From contig NZ_BMDA01000003.1 of NCBI RefSeq assembly GCF_014635545.1, forward strand, positions 186,001 to 250,000: 64,000 nucleotides of DNA, given 5' to 3'. Below are positions 16,732 to 26,862 of this stretch, piece by piece. Each line of letters opens with the position of its first letter. Position 1 is the first letter of the stretch. The notes beneath the pieces were generated by a model that was not told the origin of the DNA, did not search any database, and worked only from the letters and a program-made list of their open reading frames with translations. Source of the stretch: Acinetobacter courvalinii. GTDB taxonomy: Bacteria; Pseudomonadota; Gammaproteobacteria; Pseudomonadales; Moraxellaceae. The translations under genes and the position numbers were made by a program.

Positions 16732-17070
16732 ATGTCTGAACAAGCAATTGTTAAAGGACGAGAGCAGCTTGCGCGTGTTGCAATGCGGGCTGCTTTAGAA
16801 AATCAGCAGGCAGAAGAGAGTGTGGAGTTGTTTATCCAGCACCATCTTGAAGAAATTGAGCCAGAGTATTGGAAAAAATATTCTGGAAGCGCTGTACCTA
16901 CACCGTTACAGGTGCTGGATTTATTGGTGTTGGCCGATTCATGGCAAAGTGATGAGATTGAAAGCCGTGAAATGCTGGATTTCACTTTACCCGATAAGAT
17001 GACCCAGTATGTGATTTGCGTCAGCTTTGATGTGCAAGGTCAGGTAATTGATATTTCAATGGAAAGCTAA
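16732..17070 (+). CDS. conserved hypothetical protein (112 aa)
   Basis: A soluble, acidic 112-residue protein that I cannot assign. It has an N-terminal helix (EQAIVKGREQLARVAMRAALENQQ), a middle helical segment (VELFIQHHLEEIEPEYWKKY), a leucine-rich stretch (TPLQVLDLLVLADSW) and a beta-rich end (KMTQYVICVSFDVQGQVIDISMES). No Cys, signal peptide or membrane segment is evident. The ATG follows ggggaatcaa, a usable ribosome site. It ends 24 bp before the next gene, so the two are probably co-transcribed. Confidence 0.7.
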   Translation: MSEQAIVKGREQLARVAMRAALENQQAEESVELFIQHHLEEIEPEYWKKYSGSAVPTPLQVLDLLVLADSWQSDEIESREMLDFTLPDKMTQYVICVSFDVQGQVIDISMES

Positions 17071-17094
17071 GCAGACTTCAAACAGGAGAAAAAA

Positions 17095-17451
17095 GTGCTG
17101 ATTGCAATAAAACGTATTTATGATCCTGTTGCAGCAACTGACGGCCAGCGTGTGCTGGTTGATCGGTTGTGGCCACGCGGGATTTCAAAAGAGCGGGCAC
17201 ATCTGGACTTGTGGTTAAAAGAAATTGCACCGTCTACTGAGTTAAGAAAAGCGTTTTGTCATCAGGCCGAGCATTGGTTAAGTTTTCAGAAAGGTTATTA
17301 TCAAGAGCTGGAAGGCAATCCACATGTGGAACAACTCAGGCAGATGGCTGAAAATCAACAGTTAACCCTGATTTATGCGGCTCAAGATCCTGAGTTAAAT
17401 CATGCGCTGGTCTTAAAAAATTATTTGCTTGGCAAGGATATTCAGCCCTAA
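17095..17451 (+). CDS. DUF488 family protein
   Basis: A 118-residue protein of the DUF488 family. The signature is IAIKRIYDPVAATDGQRVLVDRLWPRGISKERAHLDLWLKEIAPSTELRKAF, which contains the conserved D-R-L-W-P-R-G motif, followed by LTLIYAAQDPELNHALVLKNYL. The biochemical role of the family is not established. Translation starts at GTG 17095, six bases after caggag, and the first residues are in the conserved core, so no longer form is needed. Confidence 0.88.
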   Translation: MLIAIKRIYDPVAATDGQRVLVDRLWPRGISKERAHLDLWLKEIAPSTELRKAFCHQAEHWLSFQKGYYQELEGNPHVEQLRQMAENQQLTLIYAAQDPELNHALVLKNYLLGKDIQP

Positions 17452-17503
17452 AATTTTGAAAAAGAGCCTCTATCCCGCATAATAGCCTTTTTGAGATTTT
17501 TTT

Positions 17504-17848
17504 ATGTCTTTTCCAAATTGCCCACAATGCCAATCAGAATATACCTATCAAGATGGCGATTTATTGATTTGCCCGGAGTGCTCACATGAGTGGAAAGAAG
17601 GCGAGACACAGGCTGCTGAAGTACAAGACATTATTAAAGATGCAAATGGCAACGTGTTGGCTGATGGGGATAGCGTCACGGTTGTCAAAGATTTGAAAAT
17701 CAAGGGCTCATCTTCTGTGGTTAAAGTTGGGACCAAAGTAAAAAGCATTCGTTTAGTGCCAGATGCAAGCGATGGTCATAATATTGATTGTAAAATTGAT
17801 GGCGTTGGCGCAATGAAACTGAAGTCAGAGTTTGTGAAAAAAGTTTAA
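17504..17848 (+). CDS. yjdM: zinc-ribbon protein YjdM (PhnA family)
   Basis: A 114-residue protein of the PhnA/YjdM family. An N-terminal zinc ribbon (C-P-Q-C ... C-P-E-C within the first 30 residues) is followed by a small SH3-like beta domain ([40 protein letters not shown]). Despite the old name phnA it is not phosphonoacetate hydrolase, and its function is unsettled. The length matches E. coli YjdM (111). It is followed at once by a strong terminator, closing this run of small plus-strand genes. Confidence 0.92.
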   Translation: MSFPNCPQCQSEYTYQDGDLLICPECSHEWKEGETQAAEVQDIIKDANGNVLADGDSVTVVKDLKIKGSSSVVKVGTKVKSIRLVPDASDGHNIDCKIDGVGAMKLKSEFVKKV

Positions 17849-17860
17849 TCAAATAACTTG

Positions 17861-17890
17861 GAAAGGAGCATGTAAATGCTCCTTTCTGCA
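17861..17890 (+). terminator. terminator-like hairpin after yjdM
   Basis: An 11-bp perfect stem (gaaaggagcat / atgctcctttc) with a 4-base loop lies 12 bp after the stop. The trailing T-run is weak. Confidence 0.7.
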
Positions 17891-18147
17891 TTTAGCTTAA
17901 AGCTATTTTTATTTTATGAATATGTTTAGTGAAAGAATATTGAGCCCTTACCACTCAGAAAAAAGTATATATACTGGGCAAAACAATAAATATAGAGATC
18001 GGTGTTCAATTTAAAGTATTAAAAATTATCATAAGTTTCATGTGGCTATGCTTTGTGGTGTAGTTCACATTCTTTTACATAAGCAGCCACTTTATTTGAG
18101 TAGAAAAATTTATACTTTAATTTTTACTCAATAAATAGACTTTATAA

Positions 18148-19827
18148 ATGAAAATTAATCGTCCTTGGCATAAGGAATACCAGAAATATAATATTTCTCA
18201 TCAATTACAGTTACCCGCTCAACATGAATCTCTCCTTAAGATGCTTGAGCAATCTTTTCAGCAATACCGTCATGCTGCTGCTTTTATTTTTCACGATCAA
18301 ATACTTTCTTATGCAGAACTGGATGAACTTAGCCTTCGATTTGCCAGTTATTTACAACAATTAAATTTGCCGAAGCAAACACGCATCGCAATCATGCTGC
18401 CTAATGTATTGCAATATCCAGTCATTGCATGTGCAATTCTTCGTTCAGGTTATATCGCAGTTAATGTCAATCCTCAGTACACTGCTCGTGAATTGCAATA
18501 TCAATTAAATGATTCAGGCGCAGAAATACTGATTATGATTGATGCCGCGATTGCAACTTTTCAGGAAATTGAAATACAAACAAAAGTTAAAACGATTATT
18601 CAAACATCAATTTCAGATTTGTTGACTGAGGAAACATTAGCTAAATATCCACATTTAAAAGAAAACAAAGCGGATCAACCTGAATTTAAAGGACATACCT
18701 ATTATTTCAAAAATATTATAAATGAGACCAGTTCACTTGATTATCAGCGACCTGAATTAGAGCTGAATGATATTGCTTTGCTTCAGTATACAGGCGGAAC
18801 GACAGGGCTTTCTAAAGGTACAATCCTAACGCATGGAAATTTATTTATTAATACCTTGCAGATGGATGCTACTTTTTCTCCGAATCTAGTGCTATCAGCC
18901 CCAGGTGGCAGTAGCCGAATTTTATGTATTCTGCCTTTTTATCATATATTTGCATTTTCATTTAGTATTTTATACAGCTTATATTCTGGGCAAACCGTGG
19001 TGTTAATATTGAATCCACGAGAGATCAATTACATTCTCGAAACCTGGAATCGTTATTCGCCACATGTTTTTCCTGGTGTAAATACCATATTTAATACACT
19101 CGCAAATCAGCCTGCATTTAAAACTATCGACTTTTCTGAGTTTAAACTTGCGGTGAGCGGAGGAATGCCAACCTTACAGGCCACAGCCGAGCTATGGCAG
19201 CAGTTGACTGGCAATATTATTTGTGAGGTTTATGGTCTTTCAGAGACGGGTCCGTTGGCAACATTTAATCCCAAAGGTCAAACTACTTTCAGTGGGAAGG
19301 TGGGCATTCCTGTTCCTTTAACGGATGTGGTGATTATTGATGAGCAGGGCAATGAGTTGCCTTATGGGCAGGCGGGCGAGGTTGCCATACGCGGTCCTCA
19401 AGTGATGCAGGGATATTGGCAAAAAATGGAAGAAACCGCACAGGCGATGACTCAGAATCAGCTTTTTCGTTCTGGTGATATCGGAATCATGGATGAGCAG
19501 GGATATATTGAGCTGATTGATAGAAAAAAAGACATGATCGTGGTTTCTGGCTTTAATGTGTATCCAAGAGAAATTGAAGAGGTGATGGCCCAATATTCTA
19601 AAGTCCTTGAGGTGGCTGCCATTGGTATAAAAGATGAAAAATCGGGTGAAGTTCCCAAAGTCTTTATTGTCAGAAAAGACGAGTCCTTAACGGCTGATGA
19701 AATTTTAACTTATGCGAAAGCCAATTTGACTGCATATAAGTGTCCAAAATATATCGAATTTGTGAGTGAAATTCCGAAGTCAAATATTGGAAAAATATTA
19801 CGCAGACATTTAAAAGAAAGTGAGTAG
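18148..19827 (+). CDS. long/medium-chain acyl-CoA ligase (FadD-like, AMP-binding)
   Basis: An adenylate-forming enzyme of 559 residues that would activate a fatty acid to acyl-AMP and then acyl-CoA. The ATP loop is LLQYTGGTTGLSKGTILTHGN, the A5 motif CEVYGLSETGP, and the A7/A8 motifs GDIGIMDEQGYIELIDRKKDMIVVSGFNVYPREIEEVM. The catalytic lysine is in KSNIGKILRRHL. Layout and length match FadD (561 in E. coli), but chain-length preference cannot be read from sequence. It is more A/T-rich than its neighbours and has no clear ribosome site before ATG 18148. About 300 bp without a gene precede it. It is not in a beta-oxidation operon; Acinetobacter usually has several such ligases. Confidence 0.85.
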   Translation: MKINRPWHKEYQKYNISHQLQLPAQHESLLKMLEQSFQQYRHAAAFIFHDQILSYAELDELSLRFASYLQQLNLPKQTRIAIMLPNVLQYPVIACAILRSGYIAVNVNPQYTARELQYQLNDSGAEILIMIDAAIATFQEIEIQTKVKTIIQTSISDLLTEETLAKYPHLKENKADQPEFKGHTYYFKNIINETSSLDYQRPELELNDIALLQYTGGTTGLSKGTILTHGNLFINTLQMDATFSPNLVLSAPGGSSRILCILPFYHIFAFSFSILYSLYSGQTVVLILNPREINYILETWNRYSPHVFPGVNTIFNTLANQPAFKTIDFSEFKLAVSGGMPTLQATAELWQQLTGNIICEVYGLSETGPLATFNPKGQTTFSGKVGIPVPLTDVVIIDEQGNELPYGQAGEVAIRGPQVMQGYWQKMEETAQAMTQNQLFRSGDIGIMDEQGYIELIDRKKDMIVVSGFNVYPREIEEVMAQYSKVLEVAAIGIKDEKSGEVPKVFIVRKDESLTADEILTYAKANLTAYKCPKYIEFVSEIPKSNIGKILRRHLKESE

Positions 19828-19984
19828 CACGAGGACTCAGTACTTTATAACTTAGCTTAATATGAAAACTAAGTTATAAAGTAAATTACCAAAATTGAAC
19901 AAAATTTAATCTTCTTAAACGGCAATTGCTGATCTATATTGGATGAGATAACAATCAATACTAACTCCAAAAATAGAGGTCCTT

Positions 19985-20320
19985 ATGGCAGGATGGTTCG
20001 AAGTAAGTCAAGCGAGTGATGGGCAATACCGTTTTACACTCAAGGCAGGAAATGGTGAGCCAGTTTTAAATAGTGAATTATACAAAACCAAAGCAGCGGC
20101 AATGAATGGCATTGCATCTGTTCAGAAAAATAGTCCCGATGATGGCCGTTATGAGCGTTTAACGTCGAAAAATGACAAACCTTATTTTAATTTAAAAGCG
20201 GCGAATCATCAGGTGATTGGGAGTAGCCAGCTGTATGCAAGTGAACAGTCACGTGACAAGGGCATTGAATCGGTCAAGAATAATGGCTCCTCTGAGACGG
20301 TAAAAGATTTAACCGTATAA
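19985..20320 (+). CDS. DUF1508 (YegP-like) two-repeat protein
   Basis: A 111-residue protein made of two tandem DUF1508 repeats: WFEVSQASDGQYRFTLKAGNGEPVLNSELYKTKAAAMNGIASVQKN, and then RYERLTSKNDKPYFNLKAANHQVIGSSQLYASEQSRDKGIESVKNN. E. coli YegP has the same arrangement. No function has been proven for the family. The ribosome site is agaggtcctt. It is a monocistronic unit with a strong shared terminator against proS. Confidence 0.92.
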   Translation: MAGWFEVSQASDGQYRFTLKAGNGEPVLNSELYKTKAAAMNGIASVQKNSPDDGRYERLTSKNDKPYFNLKAANHQVIGSSQLYASEQSRDKGIESVKNNGSSETVKDLTV

Positions 20321-20330
20321 TTGAGCCATA

Positions 20331-20360
20331 AAAAAGCCGTTTAAATTAAACGGCTTTTTT
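20331..20360. terminator. bidirectional terminator between the DUF1508 gene and proS
   Basis: A 13-bp perfect stem (aaaaagccgttta / taaacggcttttt) with a 3-base loop. A-run and T-run on the two sides serve both strands. Confidence 0.93.
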
Positions 20361-20376
20361 ACATCTGTTAGTCGGA

Positions 20377-22092
20377 TTAACGGAGCAGTTTTGCCATTAA
20401 TTCTTCTTTATTCAGATTGCTTGCTTCGGCATCGCGACGACCTTTGTATTCAAAAGTGCCTGCATCCAGACCTTTTTCACCAATCACGATACGATGTGGA
20501 ATCCCCATCAATTCAAGATCAGAGAATTTCACGCCTGGACGTTCATTACGGTCATCCAGTAACACGTCGTAGCCTTGTGCTTGCAGTTCTGCATAAAGCG
20601 CTTCAGCTGCTTCGAGGGTACGCGGTGACTTGTGTGCATTCATCGGTACGATTGCCACTTCAAACGGTGCAATCGCTTGTGGCCAGATAATGCCTTTGTC
20701 ATCGAAGTTTTGTTCAATCGCCGCAGCCACTACACGTGTTACACCAATGCCATAACAACCCATGGTCACGGTTAATGGCTTACCATCTTCACCCAATACT
20801 TTACAGTTTAAGGCTTCTGAATATTTGGTGCCGAGCTGGAAGATATGACCGACTTCAATACCACGTTTGATCTGAAGTGTACCTTTACCATCTGGAGATG
20901 GATCGCCTTCAACTACATTACGTAAGTCAAATACTTCTGTGAATTTGGCATCACGATCCCAGTTGACACCGGTCGCATGTTTGTCCACTTCATTGGCACC
21001 GGCAACAAAATCAGCTAATACCGATGCGGCACGATCGACAATCACGGTTAAGCCTTTTTCAACCAGACCTTGTGGGCCACAGAAGCCAGCAGTCAAACCA
21101 TGTTCTTGTAACTGTGCTTCAGTTGCAAAAGTTAAAGGTGCAGCAATTAACGGATGTTTTTCAGCTTTAATATCATTTAGCTCATGGTCACCGCGTAAGA
21201 ACAGGGCAACCACAGGTGTATTGCCTTTTTCATCGGCTGGGCCTTGTACCAGTAGCGCTTTGACTGATTGCTTGGCATCTGCATTCAGGAACTGGCAAAC
21301 ATCTGCAATGGTTTTCTGATTGGGTGTGTCGACAAGCGTATAAGCTTGAGTCGCGGCAGCACGTTCGCCCACCAGAACCGCTTCAGCCATTTCAACATTG
21401 GCTGCATAATCAGATTCAGTCGAGAACGCGATATCATCTTCACCACTGGCTGCAAGTACATGGAACTCATGTGAAGCTGAACCACCAATTGAACCGGTAT
21501 CTGCCTGTACTGGACGGAAATCCAGACCTAAGCGGGTAAAGATACGGCTGTAGGTGTCATACATCACGTCATAGGTTTCTTGCAATGACGCCTGATCGGT
21601 ATGGAATGAATATGCATCTTTCATGATGAATTCACGCGAGCGCATCACCCCGAAACGTGGACGAATTTCGTCACGGAATTTGGTTTGGATCTGATAGAAA
21701 TTCAGCGGCAATTGCTTATAACTTTTCAGCTCATTACGGGCTAAATCGGTAATCACTTCTTCGTGGGTTGGACCCAGTACGAACGGATTATCATGACGAT
21801 CTTTAAAGCGTAATAATTCTGGGCCGTATTGTTCAAAACGGCCAGATTCTTCCCATAATGCCGCAGGTTGCGTCACTGGCATAAAGACTTCTAATGCACC
21901 TGAACGGTTCATCTCTTCACGCACAATGGCATCGACTTTCTTTAAAACACGCGTTCCCATGGGCAACCAAGAGTATAAGCCAGAAGCGAGTTTACGAATC
22001 ATCCCCGCACGTAACATGAGCTGGTGTGAAATGACCTCAGCATCATTTGGGGTTTCTCTTAACGTTGCAAATAAAAAGCGGCTTGCGCGCAT
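20377..22092 (-). CDS. proS: prolyl-tRNA synthetase
   Basis: A class II synthetase charging tRNA-Pro. The 571-residue protein is the bacterial type with an editing domain (about residues 220-400, after [23 protein letters not shown]) that removes mis-charged alanine. Motif 2 is [26 protein letters not shown], motif 3 is [22 protein letters not shown], and the anticodon-binding domain is at the C-terminus ([27 protein letters not shown]). The length equals that of E. coli ProS (572). The gene has its own 215-bp upstream region with no further features that I can support. Confidence 0.97.
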   Translation of the reverse strand: MRASRFLFATLRETPNDAEVISHQLMLRAGMIRKLASGLYSWLPMGTRVLKKVDAIVREEMNRSGALEVFMPVTQPAALWEESGRFEQYGPELLRFKDRHDNPFVLGPTHEEVITDLARNELKSYKQLPLNFYQIQTKFRDEIRPRFGVMRSREFIMKDAYSFHTDQASLQETYDVMYDTYSRIFTRLGLDFRPVQADTGSIGGSASHEFHVLAASGEDDIAFSTESDYAANVEMAEAVLVGERAAATQAYTLVDTPNQKTIADVCQFLNADAKQSVKALLVQGPADEKGNTPVVALFLRGDHELNDIKAEKHPLIAAPLTFATEAQLQEHGLTAGFCGPQGLVEKGLTVIVDRAASVLADFVAGANEVDKHATGVNWDRDAKFTEVFDLRNVVEGDPSPDGKGTLQIKRGIEVGHIFQLGTKYSEALNCKVLGEDGKPLTVTMGCYGIGVTRVVAAAIEQNFDDKGIIWPQAIAPFEVAIVPMNAHKSPRTLEAAEALYAELQAQGYDVLLDDRNERPGVKFSDLELMGIPHRIVIGEKGLDAGTFEYKGRRDAEASNLNKEELMAKLLR

Positions 22093-22307
22093 GGAAACTG
22101 TCCTAAAGTTAAGTGTTATTTAAAAGATGCTACAACAAGGAGCAAAAATAATCGGCTCACTTTGAGCTGCTGGCATTATGACATGAATCATTCAATTTAG
22201 CGCAGTATAAAGCACTGCAATGTATGTAAATGTTGAAAATCTAGGGGTATTTAGCAGAGCAAAGGGAGAGGTTAAAGCTGTCATATGCGGCTTTTAAAGA
22301 CTGATTT

Positions 22308-22952
22308 TTATTGTAATGCGTTTAAACGGGCGATGATATCGGCATATTCTGCCTCGGTTTTGTGGTAGGCATTGCGCAGGCTTTCCACGGTTTTTTTGAC
22401 GTTCTCAATATTTTTGGAATTATTGTCCAGATTAATTTTTAACTGGGCTGGCAGCATTTCACCTTTACGATGGTAATCCATTTCCTGACGCTTGAAAGCG
22501 ATTTTATCTTTTTGCAGTTGCTGTAATTGTTCTTGTTGATAATTGAGCTGTTTTTTTAGGTTTGCCAAAATCTGGTCACGTTTTGCCGTCGCAATTTGCG
22601 GGTTGCCATAGGCGCGTTTTAATCTTAAATCCTGTTCACGACGGCGGGCAACCGATTCACGTTGAGCCGACTGTTGTGCATCCGCAGCAGCATTATAAGG
22701 ACGATTGCGCTTCATCACCTGCATATTGCGGTCCAGCGCTTCATACCCATAACGGATATGTTCAGGGGTGACCGAAGTGCTGACATTGGCTACGCCGTTC
22801 TTGTCGTAATAACGATACCAGGTGGCCTTGGAAGACTCTATTCCGGCAAAACAGGTGCTGGACACAAAGCATATAAAAAATGAGCAGATGTAAGTACGAG
22901 CAATCGTGCTAAAGTGACGAATGCGGAAACCGCACTTTAACGAACCAGTCAT
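22308..22952 (-). CDS. secreted DUF4124 coiled-coil protein
   Basis: A 214-residue exported protein. A hydrophobic signal near residues 19-36 (TYICSFFICFVSSTCFAG) is followed by a DUF4124-type beta domain (ATWYRYYDKNGVANVSTSVTPEHIRYGYEALDRN). After that come about 120 residues of coiled coil (REQDLRLKRAY... NLKKQLNYQQEQLQQLQKD... KTVESLRNAYHKTEAEYADII). Members are found in the gammaproteobacterial periplasm, function unknown. ATG 22952 follows ggggaatgta, a good site. It is divergent from pilG, 279 bp away. Confidence 0.8.
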   Translation of the reverse strand: MTGSLKCGFRIRHFSTIARTYICSFFICFVSSTCFAGIESSKATWYRYYDKNGVANVSTSVTPEHIRYGYEALDRNMQVMKRNRPYNAAADAQQSAQRESVARRREQDLRLKRAYGNPQIATAKRDQILANLKKQLNYQQEQLQQLQKDKIAFKRQEMDYHRKGEMLPAQLKINLDNNSKNIENVKKTVESLRNAYHKTEAEYADIIARLNALQ

Positions 22953-23231
22953 TACATTCCCCGAAAAAAAGTTAATTAAATCACTTATTTTTAAATAATA
23001 ATCAGTTGTATATTAGTGCTAATTTAGACAATTAAAAATACTTATTCGGCAAAAAAATTAGGAATTTAATTAAAAGTGTGACCTGTTTAGGATTGTGTAG
23101 CGAAACTGATAGGTTGGTTCAAAAAACTTCATTGATAATGCAAGTAAAGATATGTTAAAAATATCAACTGATCTGTATAAAACAAATTAAACCAACCATA
23201 ATTTGTATTGAGTATTGGGGCAGGACAATAA

Positions 23232-23615
23232 ATGGAAGATAAATTTCAGAATTTAAAGGTGATGGTGATTGACGATTCCAAAACGATTCGTCGTACAGCT
23301 GAAACGTTATTGCAACGTGAAGGCTGTGAAGTCATTACGGCGGTTGATGGCTTTGAAGCATTGTCAAAAATTGCAGAAGCTAATCCGGATATCGTTTTTG
23401 TTGACATCATGATGCCTCGTTTAGACGGTTACCAAACCTGCGCATTAATCAAAAACTCACTAAATTACCAGAATATTCCAGTCATTATGTTATCAAGCAA
23501 AGACGGTTTGTTTGATCAGGCGAAAGGCCGTGTCGTGGGGTCGGATGAATATTTAACCAAGCCATTCAGTAAAGATGAGTTGTTAAACGCGATTCGCAAC
23601 CACGTCAGCGCATAA
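23232..23615 (+). CDS. pilG: twitching-motility response regulator PilG
   Basis: A single-domain CheY-like receiver of 127 residues. The acidic pair is in VMVIDDSKTIRR, the phospho-acceptor Asp in IVFVDIMMPRLDG, and the conserved Lys in YLTKPFSKDEL. As first gene of the Pil-Chp cluster it corresponds to PilG, the output regulator promoting type IV pilus extension and cAMP signalling in Pseudomonas and Acinetobacter. The next receiver gene starts 20 bp downstream, so this is an operon. Confidence 0.92.
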   Translation: MEDKFQNLKVMVIDDSKTIRRTAETLLQREGCEVITAVDGFEALSKIAEANPDIVFVDIMMPRLDGYQTCALIKNSLNYQNIPVIMLSSKDGLFDQAKGRVVGSDEYLTKPFSKDELLNAIRNHVSA

Positions 23616-23635
23616 AATTAAAGATTGAGGAAAAA

Positions 23636-23998
23636 ATGGCTCGCATACTTATTGTAGATGATTCACCTACTGAAACTTTTCGCTTTAGAGAAATTTTAAC
23701 CAAGCATGGTTATGACGTCATTGAAGCAACTAATGGCGCAGATGGTGTGACTTTAGCACAAGCAGAATTACCTGATCTGGTGCTGATGGATGTGGTGATG
23801 CCGGGCATGAATGGTTTTCAGGCCACACGCCAGATCAGTAAAGGCAAAGACACACAGCATATTCCGGTTGTAATTGTCAGTACCAAAGATCAGGCCACGG
23901 ACCGTGTCTGGGGGAAACGTCAGGGTGCATGCGACTATTTGACCAAACCTGTCGATGAACAACAGCTGATTGATGTGATTAAACAACTATTAAGTTAA
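23636..23998 (+). CDS. pilH: twitching-motility response regulator PilH
   Basis: A second CheY-like receiver, 120 residues. Asp residues are in ILIVDDSPTETFRFREIL, the phospho-acceptor in LVLMDVVMPGMNGFQATRQI, Thr in IVSTKDQATDR, and Lys in YLTKPVDEQQL. Position and the GMNGFQATRQI pattern match PilH, which in Pseudomonas counteracts PilG, possibly as a phosphate sink. The ribosome site is gattgagg. Confidence 0.92.
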   Translation: MARILIVDDSPTETFRFREILTKHGYDVIEATNGADGVTLAQAELPDLVLMDVVMPGMNGFQATRQISKGKDTQHIPVVIVSTKDQATDRVWGKRQGACDYLTKPVDEQQLIDVIKQLLS

Positions 23999-24043
23999 TT
24001 TCGCTCAATCTGAGCCTTCTCATGATTCAATACGGGATAGGGT

Positions 24044-24580
24044 ATGGCAGCAAATGGATTTATCGAATTGCTTCGCTTATCCAAGCGAGGCAATAAGCAA
24101 TACACTTCAACTCAAAACGAAACTCACCGCTGGTCGGGCATCGCATTTGAGATGTTGGGGCAATATTTTGTTGCGCCATTGGGGGAAATTTCCGAGGTAA
24201 TTTATCCTCCGAAATATACACCGGTACCAAATACCCAGGCGTGGGTACGTGGTTTGGCCAATATTCGTGGAAGACTGCTTTCAGTTTCTGATTTGACACA
24301 TTTTATTTCAGGACAAAGAAGCCAGTTTTCTCCGACGCAAAAAGTGATTTGTATTAGCCATCAAGATCATTATGTGGGGTTGGTCGTTGATCAGGTTTTG
24401 GGGATTCAGCACTTTAATAAAAAGAGTTTTTTCTCTCAAAATAATGATCTGGACCATAAGTTAAAAGACTATTGTCAAGGTCATTTCCACCAGCATAATC
24501 AACAATGGCATGTGTTCTTATTGAGTCGGTTATTAAAAAATCCTCAATACATGAATGCATCAATAAAATTTATAAACTAA
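24044..24580 (+). CDS. pilI: CheW-like adaptor PilI
   Basis: A CheW-domain protein of 178 residues that couples the PilJ receptor to the ChpA kinase. The CheW core runs from WSGIAFEMLGQYFVAPLGEISEVIYPPKYTPVPNTQAWVRGLANIRGRLLSVSDL to VGLVVDQVLGIQHF, with the Arg-Gly-Leu-Asn-Ile-Arg-Gly block typical of CheW. Gene order (after pilH, before pilJ) supports the name. Confidence 0.92.
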   Translation: MAANGFIELLRLSKRGNKQYTSTQNETHRWSGIAFEMLGQYFVAPLGEISEVIYPPKYTPVPNTQAWVRGLANIRGRLLSVSDLTHFISGQRSQFSPTQKVICISHQDHYVGLVVDQVLGIQHFNKKSFFSQNNDLDHKLKDYCQGHFHQHNQQWHVFLLSRLLKNPQYMNASIKFIN

Positions 24581-24627
24581 TTTAATGCGCTACGGAACAT
24601 AAAGGCGTATTTCGGGGAGAAGCTGAT

Positions 24628-26709
24628 ATGGGCTTTAAACTTAAAAAAAAGAATGGTAGTGATAGTGCGGGACTGAAAAAGGGGGGCGCGTTCCTAGACA
24701 ATATACGAACGCAACTCGATCAGTTTTCCCGTTTATTCGGTGAAAGTGAGAAATCTAAACCGATTATCTATCGTGCTTTAATTGCTTTGGCCCTTGCAGT
24801 CATCCTCTTAATCTACTTGTTCGTTAGTGTGCCGCGTTCAAACCAGTTAACCCGTAGTCTGGGTGAGTTGCGTCTGTTATCGCAAACCATTTCGCGTCAG
24901 GCCACCGAAGCCACCGCTTCTGGTAAACCTGAAGAGATGAAAAAGCTGGTTGAGTCAGAAAAGCAATTTACCGAAAACCTGGAAACGGTTGAAAGTGTTT
25001 ATGGTAAAGGTTCTGATGAATACAAGAAGGTGAGCGAACTTTGGGGCGGCATTTCCAAGAATATTGACTTGATTGCCTCACAACAGAAAGTCATTAACCA
25101 GCTTTATGATACCAACATTGCGATTAGCGATACCATCCCCGAGATTCAGGCTGAATATAACCTGATGGTGGACCAGATGGTGCGTGAGAACATGCCGAGT
25201 AGTCAGGTAATTATTACCAAGAACCAAGTCTTTATTGCGGAACGTATTTTACGTTCGATCAACTCGGTGCTGGTCGGTACAGATAACTCTAGTGTTTCTG
25301 CAAATGACTTCGGTGCCGATATTGATACCTTCGGTGTGTATTTAAATGCCCAATTAAACGGTAGCTCTGAACTGGGTGTAGACCGTATCAGCTCGGCTGC
25401 CTTACGTGAATCTGTGGACAGCATTAAGTCTGACTATGATGCCGTGTTGAAATCAGCAGCGGCAACGGTATTACAAAACGCCAACCAGATCGTGCGTGTC
25501 CGTCAGGCCTCTTCACAAATCTTTTCGCAGTCTGATGCACTGTTGAATTCACTCAATGATTTGTCCAATAAAGCGGAAGGCGGCTGGGGCAATGTCATTG
25601 CCGGTATCGTACTGATTGGTGCTTTAGGTCTGTTGGTCTTCTCTGCACTGCAATTACTGGCTTTACGTAGTAATACCGATAAAGAGCGTGTAACACGTCT
25701 ACAAGACGAATATGACCGTAACCAGAATGCGATTTTACGTTTACTCGATGAAATCGCGGATTTGGCAGATGGTGACTTACGTTCTTATGCAACAGTATCT
25801 GAGGACTTTACCGGTGCCATTGCCGACTCGATTAACTTTGCGATCGATCAGTTACGTGACCTGGTATCGCGAATCACCGATACTTCGCAAGAAGTGGCAC
25901 GCTATACCCAAGATACTCAAAACATTACCAACCAGTTAGCCGAAGCTTCTGAACATCAGGCGCAAGAAATTGCGGGTGCGTCTGCCGCCATGAACGAAAT
26001 GGCACTGTCGATTGACCAAGTATCTGCCAACGCTTCTGAATCTGCTGATGTAGCACAACGTTCGGTACAGATTGCGACCAATGGTGCGCAAGTGGTAAAC
26101 CGTTCGATTGAAGGGATGGATCACATTCGTGAACAGATTCAGGAAACCTCGAAACGTATTAAACGTCTGGGTGAGTCTTCTCAAGAGATTGGTAATATCG
26201 TCTCGTTGATTAACGATATTGCCGACCAGACCAACATTCTGGCCTTAAACGCCGCCATTCAGGCATCGATGGCCGGTGAAGCAGGTCGTGGTTTCGCAGT
26301 CGTTGCTGATGAAGTACAGCGTCTTGCAGAACGTTCTGCATCAGCAACCAAACAGATTGAAAGTCTGGTGAAAACCATTCAAACCGATACCAATGAAGCC
26401 GTAATCTCAATGGAACAAACCACTTCCGAGGTGGTACGTGGTGCGAATCTGGCAAAAGATGCGGGGATTGCACTGGATGAGATTCAAACGGTATCGGGTG
26501 ACTTGGCGAAACTGATTGCAAGCATTTCGGATGCGGCAAAACTTCAGTCGGCTTCTGCCAGTCATATTGCGACCACGATGAATGTCGTACAGGAAATTAC
26601 CTCACAAACGACTACCGCTACGTTTGATACCGCACGCTCGGTTTCTGAGTTGGCAAACATGGCTGAATCGTTACGTGAATCAGTAACTGACTTTAAGTTA
26701 CCTGAGTAA
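24628..26709 (+). CDS. pilJ: type IV pilus chemoreceptor PilJ
   Basis: A 693-residue methyl-accepting chemotaxis-type receptor. It has TM1 at about residues 46-67 ([20 protein letters not shown]), a periplasmic helical PilJ-type sensor, TM2 at about 325-348 ([24 protein letters not shown]), and a HAMP-like linker. The cytoplasmic signalling hairpin has its tip near residues 527-570 ([39 protein letters not shown]). Ala-Ser-Met replaces the usual Glu-Ala-Ala in the tip, as in PilJ proteins. No pilK methyltransferase gene follows. The ribosome site is ggggagaagctgat. In Pseudomonas PilJ senses pilus retraction or surface contact. Confidence 0.94.
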   Translation: MGFKLKKKNGSDSAGLKKGGAFLDNIRTQLDQFSRLFGESEKSKPIIYRALIALALAVILLIYLFVSVPRSNQLTRSLGELRLLSQTISRQATEATASGKPEEMKKLVESEKQFTENLETVESVYGKGSDEYKKVSELWGGISKNIDLIASQQKVINQLYDTNIAISDTIPEIQAEYNLMVDQMVRENMPSSQVIITKNQVFIAERILRSINSVLVGTDNSSVSANDFGADIDTFGVYLNAQLNGSSELGVDRISSAALRESVDSIKSDYDAVLKSAAATVLQNANQIVRVRQASSQIFSQSDALLNSLNDLSNKAEGGWGNVIAGIVLIGALGLLVFSALQLLALRSNTDKERVTRLQDEYDRNQNAILRLLDEIADLADGDLRSYATVSEDFTGAIADSINFAIDQLRDLVSRITDTSQEVARYTQDTQNITNQLAEASEHQAQEIAGASAAMNEMALSIDQVSANASESADVAQRSVQIATNGAQVVNRSIEGMDHIREQIQETSKRIKRLGESSQEIGNIVSLINDIADQTNILALNAAIQASMAGEAGRGFAVVADEVQRLAERSASATKQIESLVKTIQTDTNEAVISMEQTTSEVVRGANLAKDAGIALDEIQTVSGDLAKLIASISDAAKLQSASASHIATTMNVVQEITSQTTTATFDTARSVSELANMAESLRESVTDFKLPE

Positions 26710-26717
26710 ACCGAATT

Positions 26718-26747
26718 GGAAAGGCAGATGGGGGTGTCTGTCTTTCC
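26718..26747 (+). terminator. hairpin between pilJ and chpA (possible partial terminator)
   Basis: An 11-pair stem (ggaaaggcaga / tctgtctttcc, one G-U pair) with an 8-base loop follows the pilJ stop, with a short attttag tail. It may reduce read-through or stabilise the upstream message. Confidence 0.45.
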
Positions 26748-26862
26748 ATTTTAGATGTGTTGGATATCTCAACAAGGTGATGGCGCAGTGGAACTACATC
26801 TTGTCTGATAGATAGACGTAATTTTTACCCACATTTAGTGGATAAAAACGAAAGAAGCAGCT